NCBI RefSeq assembly: GCF_001700435.1
Contig: NZ_LYPC01000020.1
Coordinates: 249,678 to 313,677 of the forward strand
Direction of reading: 5' to 3'
Source: Paenibacillus pectinilyticus
Lineage (GTDB): Bacteria > Bacillota > Bacilli > Paenibacillales > NBRC-103111
Length of the DNA: 64,000 nucleotides
Under the pieces are notes generated by a model. It was not told where the DNA came from. It saw nothing but the letters and a program-made list of their open reading frames with translations, and searched no databases. Below, one piece after another: positions 25,647-34,803 of the stretch. The first letter of the stretch is position 1; each line of letters starts with the position of its first letter. The position numbers and the translations under genes were made by a program.

Positions 25647-27547
25647 GCCATAAACGCATACTCATAGGGAGTCCGATCAGACAAACGGCGAAAATACTGC
25701 AAGCTTTCTTGGATTCACTCGTGGAGCTAGAGCAAAATACCTGTGAAGTCAGTTATTTTTTCATAGATGACAATGTATCCGGTGAATCGCGTGAAATCTT
25801 ACGTCATTTCCAGCAAAAGAATGAAAGAACGTTCATACAAGATATGCCTTTAGAACCAGTCATCTATGCCAAAGATGAGCGTACCCATTATTGGGAAGAG
25901 GCCACGATGTGGAAAGTCGGAAGCATGAAGGATGACATTATTGTTTATGCGATAGAACATAATTTCGACCACTTATTTCTCATAGATTCCGATCTTATCT
26001 TACACCCCAGAACATTGGAACAGCTCATCTCCACGGAAAAGGATATTATTTCCAATATTTTCTGGACGAAATGGCATCCGGATCAAATCGAAATGCCTCA
26101 GGTGTGGTTGACGGACCAGTACACATTGTTTCGAATGACGCGGAAAGAGACTTTAACGGAAGAGATCATTACACAGCGTAAATTGGATTTCCTCAAACTT
26201 ATGCGGACCCCAGGCATTCATGAGATCGGCGGACTTGGTGCGTGCACCTTGATCAGTCGGGAGGCGATGGTACGCGGAGTGCGATTTGCGGAAATCCGAA
26301 ATATATCTTTCTGGGGAGAAGATCGACACTTCAGTATTCGTGCGCAAGCTTTAGGCTTCTCCTTATACGTAGATACACATTACCCTGCGTTTCATGTGTT
26401 TCGACAATCCGATTTTGGGGGAATTGACGTGTATAAACGTTCTTACAATCCCATTGAAGATAAAGATCGCAAGATCACCGTAAGCTTATGTATGATTGTG
26501 AAAAATGAAGAGCATGCACTGCCCGAATGTTTGAAATCCGTGGCAGGTATTCCCGATGAAATTATTATCGTGGATACGGGATCGACGGACCGCACGAAGG
26601 AGCTTGCTGGCACATTTACCGATCAGATCTTTGATTTCGAATGGATCGACGATTTCGCGGCTGCACGGAATTTCGCCTTTTCCAAAGCGACGAAACAATA
26701 TATTCTCTGGCTGGACGCGGATGATGTGATCACAGATCGAGACCGTGCGCTCTTTCTGGAGCTCATTCGAACCATGGATCCGCTTGTGGATCGTGTGACG
26801 ATGCCCTATAACCTTGGTTTTGATGCAAATGGCAAAGTGTCGACCTCCTTACGGCGTAATCGACTTGTTCGTCGAGATTGCCAATTTCAATGGGTAGGCC
26901 CCGTTCATGAATATTTAGCTGCCTATGGCAGTGTGCTCAATAGCGATGTGGCAATCACACATCAGAAGGATAAAGCATACACCGATCGAAATTTACGTAT
27001 CTATCGCAAGCGTCAAGAGATGGGGGAGACTTTCGGGCCGAGGGATTTATTTTATTTCGCCAATGAGCTTAGAGATCATGCCCACTATGAGGAAGCCACT
27101 GGGTATTATCAGCAATTTCTTGATAGTGACGGTTGGGTCGAGGATAAAATTAATGCCACAATCAATTTGGCGGATTGCTATGCTCACCTGAAGGATCGGG
27201 ATGCACAAATGGTCGCTTTGATTCGCGCCTTCGAATTTGATCGGCCTAGAGCTGTTACTTGCTGCCGGATCGGATTTATTTTTGTCAGTGAGGGGAGCTA
27301 TGAGAAAGCGATATACTGGTATGAAAAAGCCTGTCAAAGTCCGAATGTCGGCGATATGACCGCCTTGACAGACCATAGCGCTTGGACGTGGCTGCCGCGT
27401 GTACAGCTGAGTCTCTGTTACGACAAACTTGGTGATCCACTTAAAGCGAAGATGCATAATGATGTTGCATATCATTACAATCAAGCCCATCCTGCGATTC
27501 TTCATAATCGGCTTTATTTCGAAAAGCTATTTCCGAAGGAATCCTAA
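25643..27547 (+). CDS. Two-domain glycosyltransferase: N-terminal GT-A-like plus a second GT2-TPR module
   Basis: 634 residues. Residues 1-265 form a GT-A-like domain with DSDLILHPRTLEQLIS (about 110-125) and a GEDRHFSIRAQALG motif, typical of cytosolic sugar transferases. Residues 275-634 repeat the whole preceding protein: CMIVKNEEHALPECL, IIIVDTGSTDRTKELAG, LWLDADDV and the same TPR-like tail with HPAILHNRLYFEKL. The gene therefore appears to have arisen by duplication of the upstream gene and fusion to another transferase. The start is the ATG of an ATGA overlap. Two sequential sugar additions on one acceptor are a reasonable guess, not shown. Confidence 0.82.
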   Translation: MSHKRILIGSPIRQTAKILQAFLDSLVELEQNTCEVSYFFIDDNVSGESREILRHFQQKNERTFIQDMPLEPVIYAKDERTHYWEEATMWKVGSMKDDIIVYAIEHNFDHLFLIDSDLILHPRTLEQLISTEKDIISNIFWTKWHPDQIEMPQVWLTDQYTLFRMTRKETLTEEIITQRKLDFLKLMRTPGIHEIGGLGACTLISREAMVRGVRFAEIRNISFWGEDRHFSIRAQALGFSLYVDTHYPAFHVFRQSDFGGIDVYKRSYNPIEDKDRKITVSLCMIVKNEEHALPECLKSVAGIPDEIIIVDTGSTDRTKELAGTFTDQIFDFEWIDDFAAARNFAFSKATKQYILWLDADDVITDRDRALFLELIRTMDPLVDRVTMPYNLGFDANGKVSTSLRRNRLVRRDCQFQWVGPVHEYLAAYGSVLNSDVAITHQKDKAYTDRNLRIYRKRQEMGETFGPRDLFYFANELRDHAHYEEATGYYQQFLDSDGWVEDKINATINLADCYAHLKDRDAQMVALIRAFEFDRPRAVTCCRIGFIFVSEGSYEKAIYWYEKACQSPNVGDMTALTDHSAWTWLPRVQLSLCYDKLGDPLKAKMHNDVAYHYNQAHPAILHNRLYFEKLFPKES

Positions 27548-27561
27548 TCCACGTTACAACT

Positions 27562-27583
27562 AAAGCCCTCAGGGGCTTTTTTT
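27562..27583 (+). terminator. Terminator after the glycosyltransferase operon
   Basis: Compact stem AAAGCCC-TCA-GGGGCTTT followed by a run of T. Confidence 0.8.
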
Positions 27584-27707
27584 CTATGCCAAAAGTCATT
27601 TTTCACAGGATCGATATTGCAGGCGCTTATAAAGTGGGATACACTGAATCGACAGAATCTGATTTCTAAATGAGCTTTGGAAATCAAAGGTTAGGAGCGA
27701 TTAGTGG

Positions 27708-28055
27708 TTGAAGACATTAATTATTGCGGAAAAACCCGATATGGGGCGAAATATTGCTGCCGCAATAGAACCAAAGGCCAAAAATATGAGGTCCCATCTT
27801 GAGGGCGAACAGTATATCATCACGTGGGCTATTGGGCATTTGATTGAGCTGGCTGAACCTGATCAATATGATGATAAATATAAGAAATGGAATATCAATC
27901 ACTTGCCGATCATTCCGACTGAGTTTAAATTGATCCCGAATCCGCGCACCTATGACCAACTTAAAGTCATTGCTGAGCTTGCGAAAAAGTGTGATCAGCT
28001 GGTCAACGCCTGCGATGCGGGACGTGAGGGTCAGCAAATGGGAAGTAGGCAATGA
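27708..28055 (+). pseudogene. topB: DNA topoisomerase III, 5' fragment only
   Basis: The TTG at 27708 (AGGAG 10 nt upstream) opens a frame matching the TOPRIM domain of topoisomerase III: LIIAEKPDMGRNIAAAIEP, WAIGHLIELAEPD and the metal-binding NACDAGREGQ. After GREGQ (codon 28032-28034) the family sequence stops abruptly and seven unrelated residues precede a stop at 28055. Topoisomerase III is about 700 residues; only about 109 remain, without the catalytic tyrosine. The break coincides with the start of the recombinase element, and the 3' part is nowhere in the window. Either a mobile element split the gene or the region beyond was replaced. Confidence 0.85.
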
Positions 28056-28064
28056 AATATATAG

Positions 28065-28096
28065 AAACCCCTTCTGTTATCTAACGGAAGGGGTTT
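28065..28096. terminator. Strong hairpin just inside the left end of the element
   Basis: AAACCCCTTC (28065-28074) pairs with GAAGGGGTTT (28087-28096), with GTTA/TAAC continuing the stem around a two-base loop. It lies 30 bp from the topB break. It can act as a terminator that blocks read-through from topB into the recombinase operon, or be part of the element end. Confidence 0.65.
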
Positions 28097-28149
28097 ATTA
28101 TTGTTGTAAGGATTTAAGTCTTTGTGTAGAATTAAGGGAGAATATGTAA

Positions 28150-29862
28150 ATGAAAATAGGGATTGGATTAGTATACCTCATTGTTATATACAATAAAATG
28201 AATAATGATACAAAAAGGAGAATGGGATTGGGATATAAAGAACTCTTGAGTAGGGCGGCGCTAATGACTGAAACAGTCAGATTAATTGCATATGCACGAT
28301 ACTACAAGTCGCTTCAAATAAATGGATTGTATTACGTACATCAAGTAGATGGAAGCAATGCCATTGCCATATGTGGACCTGATCATAAAACACATCATGA
28401 ATCAACTACATTTTTATTGAGTCAACTGCATGACAAGAAGTGTCAGATTAAAACAGTGGAGGGACATGCTCGTAATTTAAAGAAGTTCTTAGACTTTCTA
28501 ATGTTTTGGTTATTAGAAGACGAAATGGAAAGTATTCATCATGTTCCAGTAAAGTCTGGTGGTACTTATCCACTTGAAGTAATTCTCTTAGGGTTTGCAG
28601 ATTATCTACGATGTATACCAAATGGGTATAAGCCCTTTTCAGAATTAAAGGGTTCAAATCATAGTATACAGTGGTCAATGTTAAAAAGTATACCTCTCAA
28701 TAAGTATGCAATGGCTGAAGGGAAAGTAGTGCCAGCAGTTCGAAATGATCATAACCAACTTAGGAAAGTAGACTGGTGTGAATATTCCCCAGGTGCACTT
28801 GCACCTATCCTATATACAGCTTGTGCCTATTTGGAATTTTTACGAGAACGTACAAAACGGTATGTGAATTTACCTATAGAACAAATACCTAGAAAAGAAA
28901 TAAGAGAAAGCTACTCTTTGATATCTGGTACTGCGGGTAGCCGAATACGCATTGTTTTTGATGTTGAGAATCTAGCACATGATTCTGGAACCGCAGGTCC
29001 AAGCGGTGGAAAGGGTCGTCAGGGTACGCCAATTGATCGTTCTGAGGTTATAAGCGAAGCTGAAGCGAACAGTTTCTTCACATTTTTGAACCCTTATGAA
29101 GATGCACAAGACCTTCTATTATTTACTATTCTAAGATACTTTGGTTTACGACCTGGAGAAGCAGCTAACATCCAAATTGACGAGTCTTCTGTCCCAACAA
29201 ATCTTGAAATGTATCATAGCTCAAGAGAAGCATTAGTTTTATCTTTGCTTGGGAATATAAAATTCATTCAAGAGAAAGGGTTACATGGAAACTGGGTCAT
29301 ACATACTGGATGGAAAACGAAAGCGTCGCAAAGAGAAGTACCGTTAATAAATCACAAGGCAATTGATCCCTACTCAGGAGCTGAAATTCATTTTCCTACA
29401 CAAGATCAGTTTACAGATATACTTTACTGGGCACTTGTTCAGCGAAGTGACTTGATGTCGCATAACCATGGAAAAGATCATGGTTTTTTGTTTGTCTCGT
29501 CTTCTAATAATTCAAGAGGAAAGCCATTAAGTGAAAAGGGAGTATATAGCAAATTTAATAAACTAGTCAATAAATTATGGGTAAATTCTCAGAATTCAAT
29601 AGATTTACGATCTTATTATCCTCATACTTTCAGACACCTTTTTGCCACCTCATTGTGCCTTAGATATCGCAGACCAATCGAGGAGATAAGCAAATGGCTT
29701 GGGCATTCATCAGTAACAATAACGCAAAATAGTTATATTCACTGGATTCCAGAAACAAATACAGAGATTGAAAAAGGTGAAGTAGCGCATATGAGTAAAT
29801 TATACAAGGAACAAGCTGATATTTCTGAACGGGCAATGTTGAGTAGAGGGGAAGAAGTTTAG
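28150..29862 (+). CDS. Tyrosine recombinase 1 of the element
   Basis: 570-residue tyrosine recombinase with the full catalytic set: Arg334 (FGLRPGEA), Lys in KTKASQREVP, His492 and Arg495 (PHTFRHL), His519 (LGHSS) and Tyr529 (QNSYIHW). The N-terminal 300 residues are a long arm- and core-binding region. The ATG at 28150 has AAGGGAG at 9 nt; a TTG at 28228 also has a good site (AAAAGGAG), so a shorter form is possible. Its stop codon shares one base with the next gene's GTG. In Tn554-type elements the recombinases act together at the ends; which of the three cuts first is unknown. Confidence 0.88.
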   Translation: MKIGIGLVYLIVIYNKMNNDTKRRMGLGYKELLSRAALMTETVRLIAYARYYKSLQINGLYYVHQVDGSNAIAICGPDHKTHHESTTFLLSQLHDKKCQIKTVEGHARNLKKFLDFLMFWLLEDEMESIHHVPVKSGGTYPLEVILLGFADYLRCIPNGYKPFSELKGSNHSIQWSMLKSIPLNKYAMAEGKVVPAVRNDHNQLRKVDWCEYSPGALAPILYTACAYLEFLRERTKRYVNLPIEQIPRKEIRESYSLISGTAGSRIRIVFDVENLAHDSGTAGPSGGKGRQGTPIDRSEVISEAEANSFFTFLNPYEDAQDLLLFTILRYFGLRPGEAANIQIDESSVPTNLEMYHSSREALVLSLLGNIKFIQEKGLHGNWVIHTGWKTKASQREVPLINHKAIDPYSGAEIHFPTQDQFTDILYWALVQRSDLMSHNHGKDHGFLFVSSSNNSRGKPLSEKGVYSKFNKLVNKLWVNSQNSIDLRSYYPHTFRHLFATSLCLRYRRPIEEISKWLGHSSVTITQNSYIHWIPETNTEIEKGEVAHMSKLYKEQADISERAMLSRGEEV

Positions 29863-31916
29863 TGTCATTAGAATGGGTTCCTTTGGCTGCGTTTCGTAGA
29901 TTTCTGAAAGAAACACTCAAATTAAATAATGTGGCACAAAAATTTTTTCCAATGAAGAATGCTGTAATTCAACTTCAAGCCACCTATCCTAACCCACAAG
30001 ATTGGCTTGCTACCAATCCTGAGCTAAGATTGTCATTTCGAGCAGGGGGTTCTCATGAGCTCTGGTACATTATTTTCTGGGTTTGGGATACTGGCTACTG
30101 CGATGGTGATGATCAAGAGGCACTCATTCGACGTACAGATATTATAAGATTTTTATCGACGAGAGGGCGTGTAAACCTTGCTAATTTTCCTGTAAAGTTA
30201 GGACTGCTTTCGAACTCTGAAGAGGAGTTTATAAGAAGTAAGGATGTTTCTAAAAAAGGTTTGTTGAACAAACTAGCTATTCATATGATAAGTGTCATGA
30301 AGCCGTTAAAACAATTTACAGAAGAAGAGATAAATCTAGCAGATCTGATGCGACCAAATGATCAACGCTATAATGCCAAGAATTTAAAAGATCTAATTTT
30401 TGAGTTGGGACATTCTGAAATACCAGGGAAAAGAAGACATAGGACATATTTGGATAACTGTTGTTTACATCCCATATGGGGTAAAGTGTCAAAAGAATAT
30501 CGTCAACATTTGATTCGTGCAGATGCTTTAGACTACTACATGCGTAAGGCTGGAGCAGCTTTATTAAAATTTTTTGTTTGGCTTGATAAACGAGGGGAGC
30601 GTGATGCTTCTCTTCTTGATTATGAAGACTATCTAGATTTGTTTGATTATTTTTCTCTAAATGAAGATGGTAATAAATACTCTAACAAATACATCGGTAA
30701 CAGCTTAAGCTTTATTAAAGCATTTATGATGTGGGGAGTGGGTCTTCAATCCTTTTTTCCGAATCAATTGGACTGGCCGAATGACGTGTATTCAGGTATA
30801 CACCGTGATGCTCAAAGAGAGACGTATGCTGGCGACGGATTAGCATTTGATGACCCTGATTTTCCTTCACTAATGAAAGGAGCGATTGAAAATTACAAAC
30901 CAGAGGACGATTTAGAATCATTATGTCGTGCTTTCTGGCTAATTATAGCTTCTTCGCCAGTACGTAAAACGTATTTGCTTAACTTACAAGTTGAAGATTG
31001 TGTGTTACCACTACCAAATGCACCAGCTGCAATTGGGTTATACAGTCCTCATGCAGGTATTGAGAAGGCTAAGCATAGAAATGGTCAGTTTCCAATTTTA
31101 GATTCTAGCGGATTAATGGCATTAAATTTTTTAAAGAAGAGAGCAGTGGAGAATGAATTACGTCCAATGTGGAATGAAAGGGCAGAAGCCTCTTATGTTC
31201 ATTTGTTTCAACTCAAAGAATTCCCTTGGCTATTAAATGAAAAGCAAATATACAAGTTTTTTGATAAAATCGCGGAATTTATTGGACATAAGGATAAAAA
31301 AGGGAAAGCTCACGGATATAGACACTACCTTATTACTCATATTTCGATTGAGACTGGAAGTAGTGCTTTAGCACGATTAGCTGCAGGACACGAAAATGAT
31401 GCGATGTTAAGTCGTTATCTTAGAAGTAATCTTTCTCGTAAAGCCTTGTTATTCGCAACAATGAAGAAGTATCAGGATGGTGAAATTGCTGGACGATTCA
31501 TTTGGCGTATTTTTGAAGCACTTACCGATGACCAATCTGAACCAGATGAGTTGATAAAGGCACTAGGATCAGAAGAAATTACTTTAGATGAATTTTTTGC
31601 AAACTATGGTTTACCCGCACCAACAGGTGTCGGTAGGTGTCTCATTCAGGGAGCATGTGAATTTGAGGCGAAATGCTTTTCCTGTCATCATTACGCTATA
31701 AGAAAGAGTGAAGTAGATCAAGCTTTCCAAAAACTTGCTAGATTGACCAAAGGGATGTGGAACATGATGAGAGGAAGTAGAGACTTTACTACTCAAAATT
31801 CGAAAGCAGCTGGGTTAATGACACAAATAGCACTGCTCGGAGATATGATTCGACACTTCGGGTACTCGGAAGACCAAATTCAAGAGGAAATTGTTCATAG
31901 AATCTCAAATGTTTAG
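29862..31916 (+). CDS. Tyrosine recombinase 2 of the element, with C-terminal Cys/His cluster
   Basis: 684 residues. The catalytic pattern is more divergent but complete by inspection: Arg368 (SSPVRKTYLL), His484-Arg487 (HGYRHYL), His510 (AAGHEND) and Tyr519 (SRYLRSN). After the catalytic domain there is a cluster Cys593, Cys599, Cys605, Cys608, His609, His610 that looks like a zinc-binding site, then helices. The GTG start overlaps the stop of recombinase 1 by one base. It corresponds in position to TnpB of Tn554 or to Tfp of SE elements; unlike Tfp it seems to keep the active-site residues. Confidence 0.83.
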   Translation: MSLEWVPLAAFRRFLKETLKLNNVAQKFFPMKNAVIQLQATYPNPQDWLATNPELRLSFRAGGSHELWYIIFWVWDTGYCDGDDQEALIRRTDIIRFLSTRGRVNLANFPVKLGLLSNSEEEFIRSKDVSKKGLLNKLAIHMISVMKPLKQFTEEEINLADLMRPNDQRYNAKNLKDLIFELGHSEIPGKRRHRTYLDNCCLHPIWGKVSKEYRQHLIRADALDYYMRKAGAALLKFFVWLDKRGERDASLLDYEDYLDLFDYFSLNEDGNKYSNKYIGNSLSFIKAFMMWGVGLQSFFPNQLDWPNDVYSGIHRDAQRETYAGDGLAFDDPDFPSLMKGAIENYKPEDDLESLCRAFWLIIASSPVRKTYLLNLQVEDCVLPLPNAPAAIGLYSPHAGIEKAKHRNGQFPILDSSGLMALNFLKKRAVENELRPMWNERAEASYVHLFQLKEFPWLLNEKQIYKFFDKIAEFIGHKDKKGKAHGYRHYLITHISIETGSSALARLAAGHENDAMLSRYLRSNLSRKALLFATMKKYQDGEIAGRFIWRIFEALTDDQSEPDELIKALGSEEITLDEFFANYGLPAPTGVGRCLIQGACEFEAKCFSCHHYAIRKSEVDQAFQKLARLTKGMWNMMRGSRDFTTQNSKAAGLMTQIALLGDMIRHFGYSEDQIQEEIVHRISNV

Positions 31917-31934
31917 ACTAGATAGGAGGAAAAC

Positions 31935-34322
31935 ATGTCTTTGTCATTAGCCCGTACAAAAAGCAACGCTATACCTATTATTGCTAAAAGAAAGGGATCT
32001 AGTGATACATGGAAACATCTAACTAAATCAGAATACATAAAGTATCGAAATCAAAATAAATGGCCATTTATTGAAGTTCTGCTGTCATCACCAGTAGTAG
32101 GTCTATCACAACCTAGCAATTTCCTCAAGTTATTAGCAATACAAAAAGATTACATCTTACTTCTTGCTTTTTTACAACGTGGAATTCTTCCTATTGAACT
32201 AGCTTTTCCTCAACGTATCAATCTTAATAAATTTCCATTCTCTATATTACCCAATTTTCTTTATTTCGATGAATTATTTGAACGTCACTATCCTTCGATC
32301 TATCAGATGAGTAGTGGAAAGTGGATTATGAAAGTAAAAAAAACTTTACTCCAAACGGTTGCATGCTTGTGGTTTGCAGGTTATGCACTTAAAGATGGTC
32401 TTGGGGGAAATAAAGTAATAACAACAACGACGTTGAAAGAGGCAAGAAAGATTGCAAAATATCATAAAAGTAGCCTGGCTATTCTTGGTAAGATGCTAGC
32501 TATGGAGGTGGATTCCTATGTTGAAGGCAAATCTCTGGTGAGATTCAATGACGCTGAGAAGAATCTTTGGATTGCCGCGGGGATATTATCTACCGAAGCG
32601 TCTTTTGGAAAGAGTTTATTCAATTTTGTATTCTCCTACTTGGTTGGACGAGTGAATGGAACGGTAACCGATGATCATTTTGATGACGAGGGCATATTAC
32701 TATTTCGATATGGCAAGAAAACGATAAGTCAAAATTATTGGAGATCGATTGCTAAGTACATTCGATACTTCGCAATTCAAGCTAAGTCTTTATGTATTAA
32801 AGACCTAAATGAAGATTCTATAATTAAGGTATACAACGAATTAATTAGTCAAATGAAAGGACGAGTTAACAAAGCATCGTTTAGAGTGGCAATTCGGCAA
32901 TGGCTTCGTTGGTTAAACAGAACAACAAATAACCGATTCAATATTGATCGCATAATACCTACCCCTAAGCGAATTTTGTCAAAAAACCATGGGCGCGTAT
33001 TCAGCATGTCAAAAGCATACATTTTTGTTCAAAATCTACTTAATAATCAAAGTGCTCTATTTAATGAGAATGATTTAATGGACTATCGCTATAGAAGAGG
33101 TTGTTTGCTTATCTTATCAACTGCAGCTAGGCCAAATGAGGTTGTTAATCTTCTTCAAGAGGCAATAACGATAGATTCAAAGGGGGAATATTGGATAAGA
33201 TTTCAAAAAACTAAAACAATTCGAAATCAACCAGTCAAGAAGTCATTCGAATGGGTTCATCAAGTTGCGCTTAAATCTGATGCAGTGAAATGGTTTAATG
33301 AATTATTGCATTTTTCTCCATCAAAACCTTTGCACTTTCCTGTTGAGTGGGGAGGGGACGATCTTACTGAATTACGTTTATTAGCTACAAGACATAATGA
33401 TGCTCCAATTCGAGCCGGCAGTTTTTATAAATTCTTAGCTCGTATTCAGAGAAAGCTTTGGCCAGAGCTTACTAAACCTTATTTCACGCCACATAATTTA
33501 AGGGCACTTCATCTTACATATCGTCAAATAATAGGTGATAATGGCTTGTTATTGGAACGTCAAGCAGGGCATAGTCATGCTTCTTCCAAAAAGCCATATA
33601 CACAAACAATGTCAGCAGAAGAAGTGGGTAAGTTTGCTGAAATTTTAAAAAAAGGCGTATGGGGAACAACAAAACATGAAACTACAAAAGGTGATTATCA
33701 GAGTTTTTCAGTGGATGCGAATACTAATCTCGATGAGATTACAAAGATATCTACCAAGTTTATGGTTACACCAACAAAGCTTGAGGAAGTTTTCAAACTT
33801 ACACAGAAGGTCATGGAGGCTGCTCCTCTTAAATTTCGAGGAAATGTACTTGAATTAGATGCTGAGCTCTCAGAGAGTGTTGTAGGAGGTTATACACATA
33901 ACTGCAATGCGCATGTTTTGCTTAATTGTGGCCACACACCAGGGCATTGTCGAGCATGTGATTATTATAGTCCAGATAAAGATTCGGAGGATGCACACCG
34001 AGTAGAAGTTTTCAGAGAAATGTTACATTACTTTTACTGTATTGAAGCTGAGAAGGAATTGAAATCCACAGGGCAACGAAGAATGGTATTCCAGAAGGCT
34101 GATGATATAAAAGATCGTTTAAGCACAACAGAAAACAAATTGTGGGTTGATAAATTTGGAATGAAGCAAAATGAAGCGAAGAAGTTGCATGCTATGCTCT
34201 GGAAAAAGGCAAAAACCTATTTTAAACAAGATTCGAAAATTCAACCAAAATCAAATAAACCTATACCTATACCAAGTACAGAGGAGATACTAAAGTTCAT
34301 AAACAGTGAGGAGATGGGATGA
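31935..34322 (+). CDS. Tyrosine recombinase 3 of the element, with C-terminal four-cysteine motif
   Basis: 795 residues, the longest of the trio. Catalytic residues seen: Arg399 (STAARPNEV), His520-Arg523 (PHNLRAL), His546 (AGHSHAS) and Tyr555 (KKPYTQT). Downstream lies a four-cysteine motif (Cys657, Cys665, Cys672, Cys675; NCGHTPGHCRAC) probably binding zinc, then a lysine-rich tail. The ribosome site AGGAGG precedes the ATG by 7 nt and the gap to recombinase 2 is 18 bp. It ends one base before the start of the small coiled-coil gene. Size and position fit the last recombinase of trio-type elements. Confidence 0.85.
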   Translation: MSLSLARTKSNAIPIIAKRKGSSDTWKHLTKSEYIKYRNQNKWPFIEVLLSSPVVGLSQPSNFLKLLAIQKDYILLLAFLQRGILPIELAFPQRINLNKFPFSILPNFLYFDELFERHYPSIYQMSSGKWIMKVKKTLLQTVACLWFAGYALKDGLGGNKVITTTTLKEARKIAKYHKSSLAILGKMLAMEVDSYVEGKSLVRFNDAEKNLWIAAGILSTEASFGKSLFNFVFSYLVGRVNGTVTDDHFDDEGILLFRYGKKTISQNYWRSIAKYIRYFAIQAKSLCIKDLNEDSIIKVYNELISQMKGRVNKASFRVAIRQWLRWLNRTTNNRFNIDRIIPTPKRILSKNHGRVFSMSKAYIFVQNLLNNQSALFNENDLMDYRYRRGCLLILSTAARPNEVVNLLQEAITIDSKGEYWIRFQKTKTIRNQPVKKSFEWVHQVALKSDAVKWFNELLHFSPSKPLHFPVEWGGDDLTELRLLATRHNDAPIRAGSFYKFLARIQRKLWPELTKPYFTPHNLRALHLTYRQIIGDNGLLLERQAGHSHASSKKPYTQTMSAEEVGKFAEILKKGVWGTTKHETTKGDYQSFSVDANTNLDEITKISTKFMVTPTKLEEVFKLTQKVMEAAPLKFRGNVLELDAELSESVVGGYTHNCNAHVLLNCGHTPGHCRACDYYSPDKDSEDAHRVEVFREMLHYFYCIEAEKELKSTGQRRMVFQKADDIKDRLSTTENKLWVDKFGMKQNEAKKLHAMLWKKAKTYFKQDSKIQPKSNKPIPIPSTEEILKFINSEEMG

Positions 34323-34772
34323 TTGGCTCGCACTTCATCTTTTTCCAATAGTGATTTGTCCTGGGAATGCTCGCAAGTGAAAAGAAAGATACTGAATGAT
34401 GCCAAGAAAGGTCGAATAACCCGTATTTCCAAATCCGTTGTTTTTGAATTGATTGCTGCACGACCACGAATTGGTTTGAAAAGCTCTCGAATGTTGTGGG
34501 CAGGCCCACAACGAGAGTACCTGGAAAGTTGGTTCGTCAAATTGGAGGAAGAACTTCAATTGATTTTCGACTCACCTCCTGATGCAGACCCAACTCAAAC
34601 TCGATCAGAAGAGCTGTCAAAAAATTATTCAATACTAGAAGCGAAAGTGACTCATTTGACTGATCTGGTTGCAACGTATAGGGATGCCTTGGAGAAATTA
34701 CGGTTAGAAAATGTAAAGTTAAGAGAACTTACTATCCTTCGCTTTGGACATATTGATACTGAAGCAAATTAA
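34323..34772 (+). CDS. Small coiled-coil helper of the recombinase operon (TnpC/Srap-like)
   Basis: 149 residues from a TTG directly after the stop of recombinase 3, with GAGGAG upstream in the preceding gene. A basic, helix-rich N-terminal half (KRKILNDAKKGRITRISK, LIAARPRIGL) precedes a heptad-like coiled coil at about 95-135 (LEAKVTHLTDLVATYRDALE). TnpC of Tn554 (about 125 residues) and Srap of SE elements occupy the same place and are also small helical proteins; sequence identity to either cannot be judged here. Probably a recombination accessory or directionality protein. Confidence 0.65.
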   Translation: MARTSSFSNSDLSWECSQVKRKILNDAKKGRITRISKSVVFELIAARPRIGLKSSRMLWAGPQREYLESWFVKLEEELQLIFDSPPDADPTQTRSEELSKNYSILEAKVTHLTDLVATYRDALEKLRLENVKLRELTILRFGHIDTEAN

Positions 34773-34775
34773 ATA

Positions 34776-34801
34776 GGGGTGGGACTCAATGGTCCCACCC
34801 C
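34776..34801. terminator. Hairpin between the recombinase operon and the convergent DGQHR gene
   Basis: GGGGTGGGAC (34776-34785) pairs perfectly with GTCCCACCCC (34792-34801) around a six-base loop. It fills almost the whole 31-bp gap and serves both strands. Confidence 0.8.
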
Positions 34802-34803
34802 TT

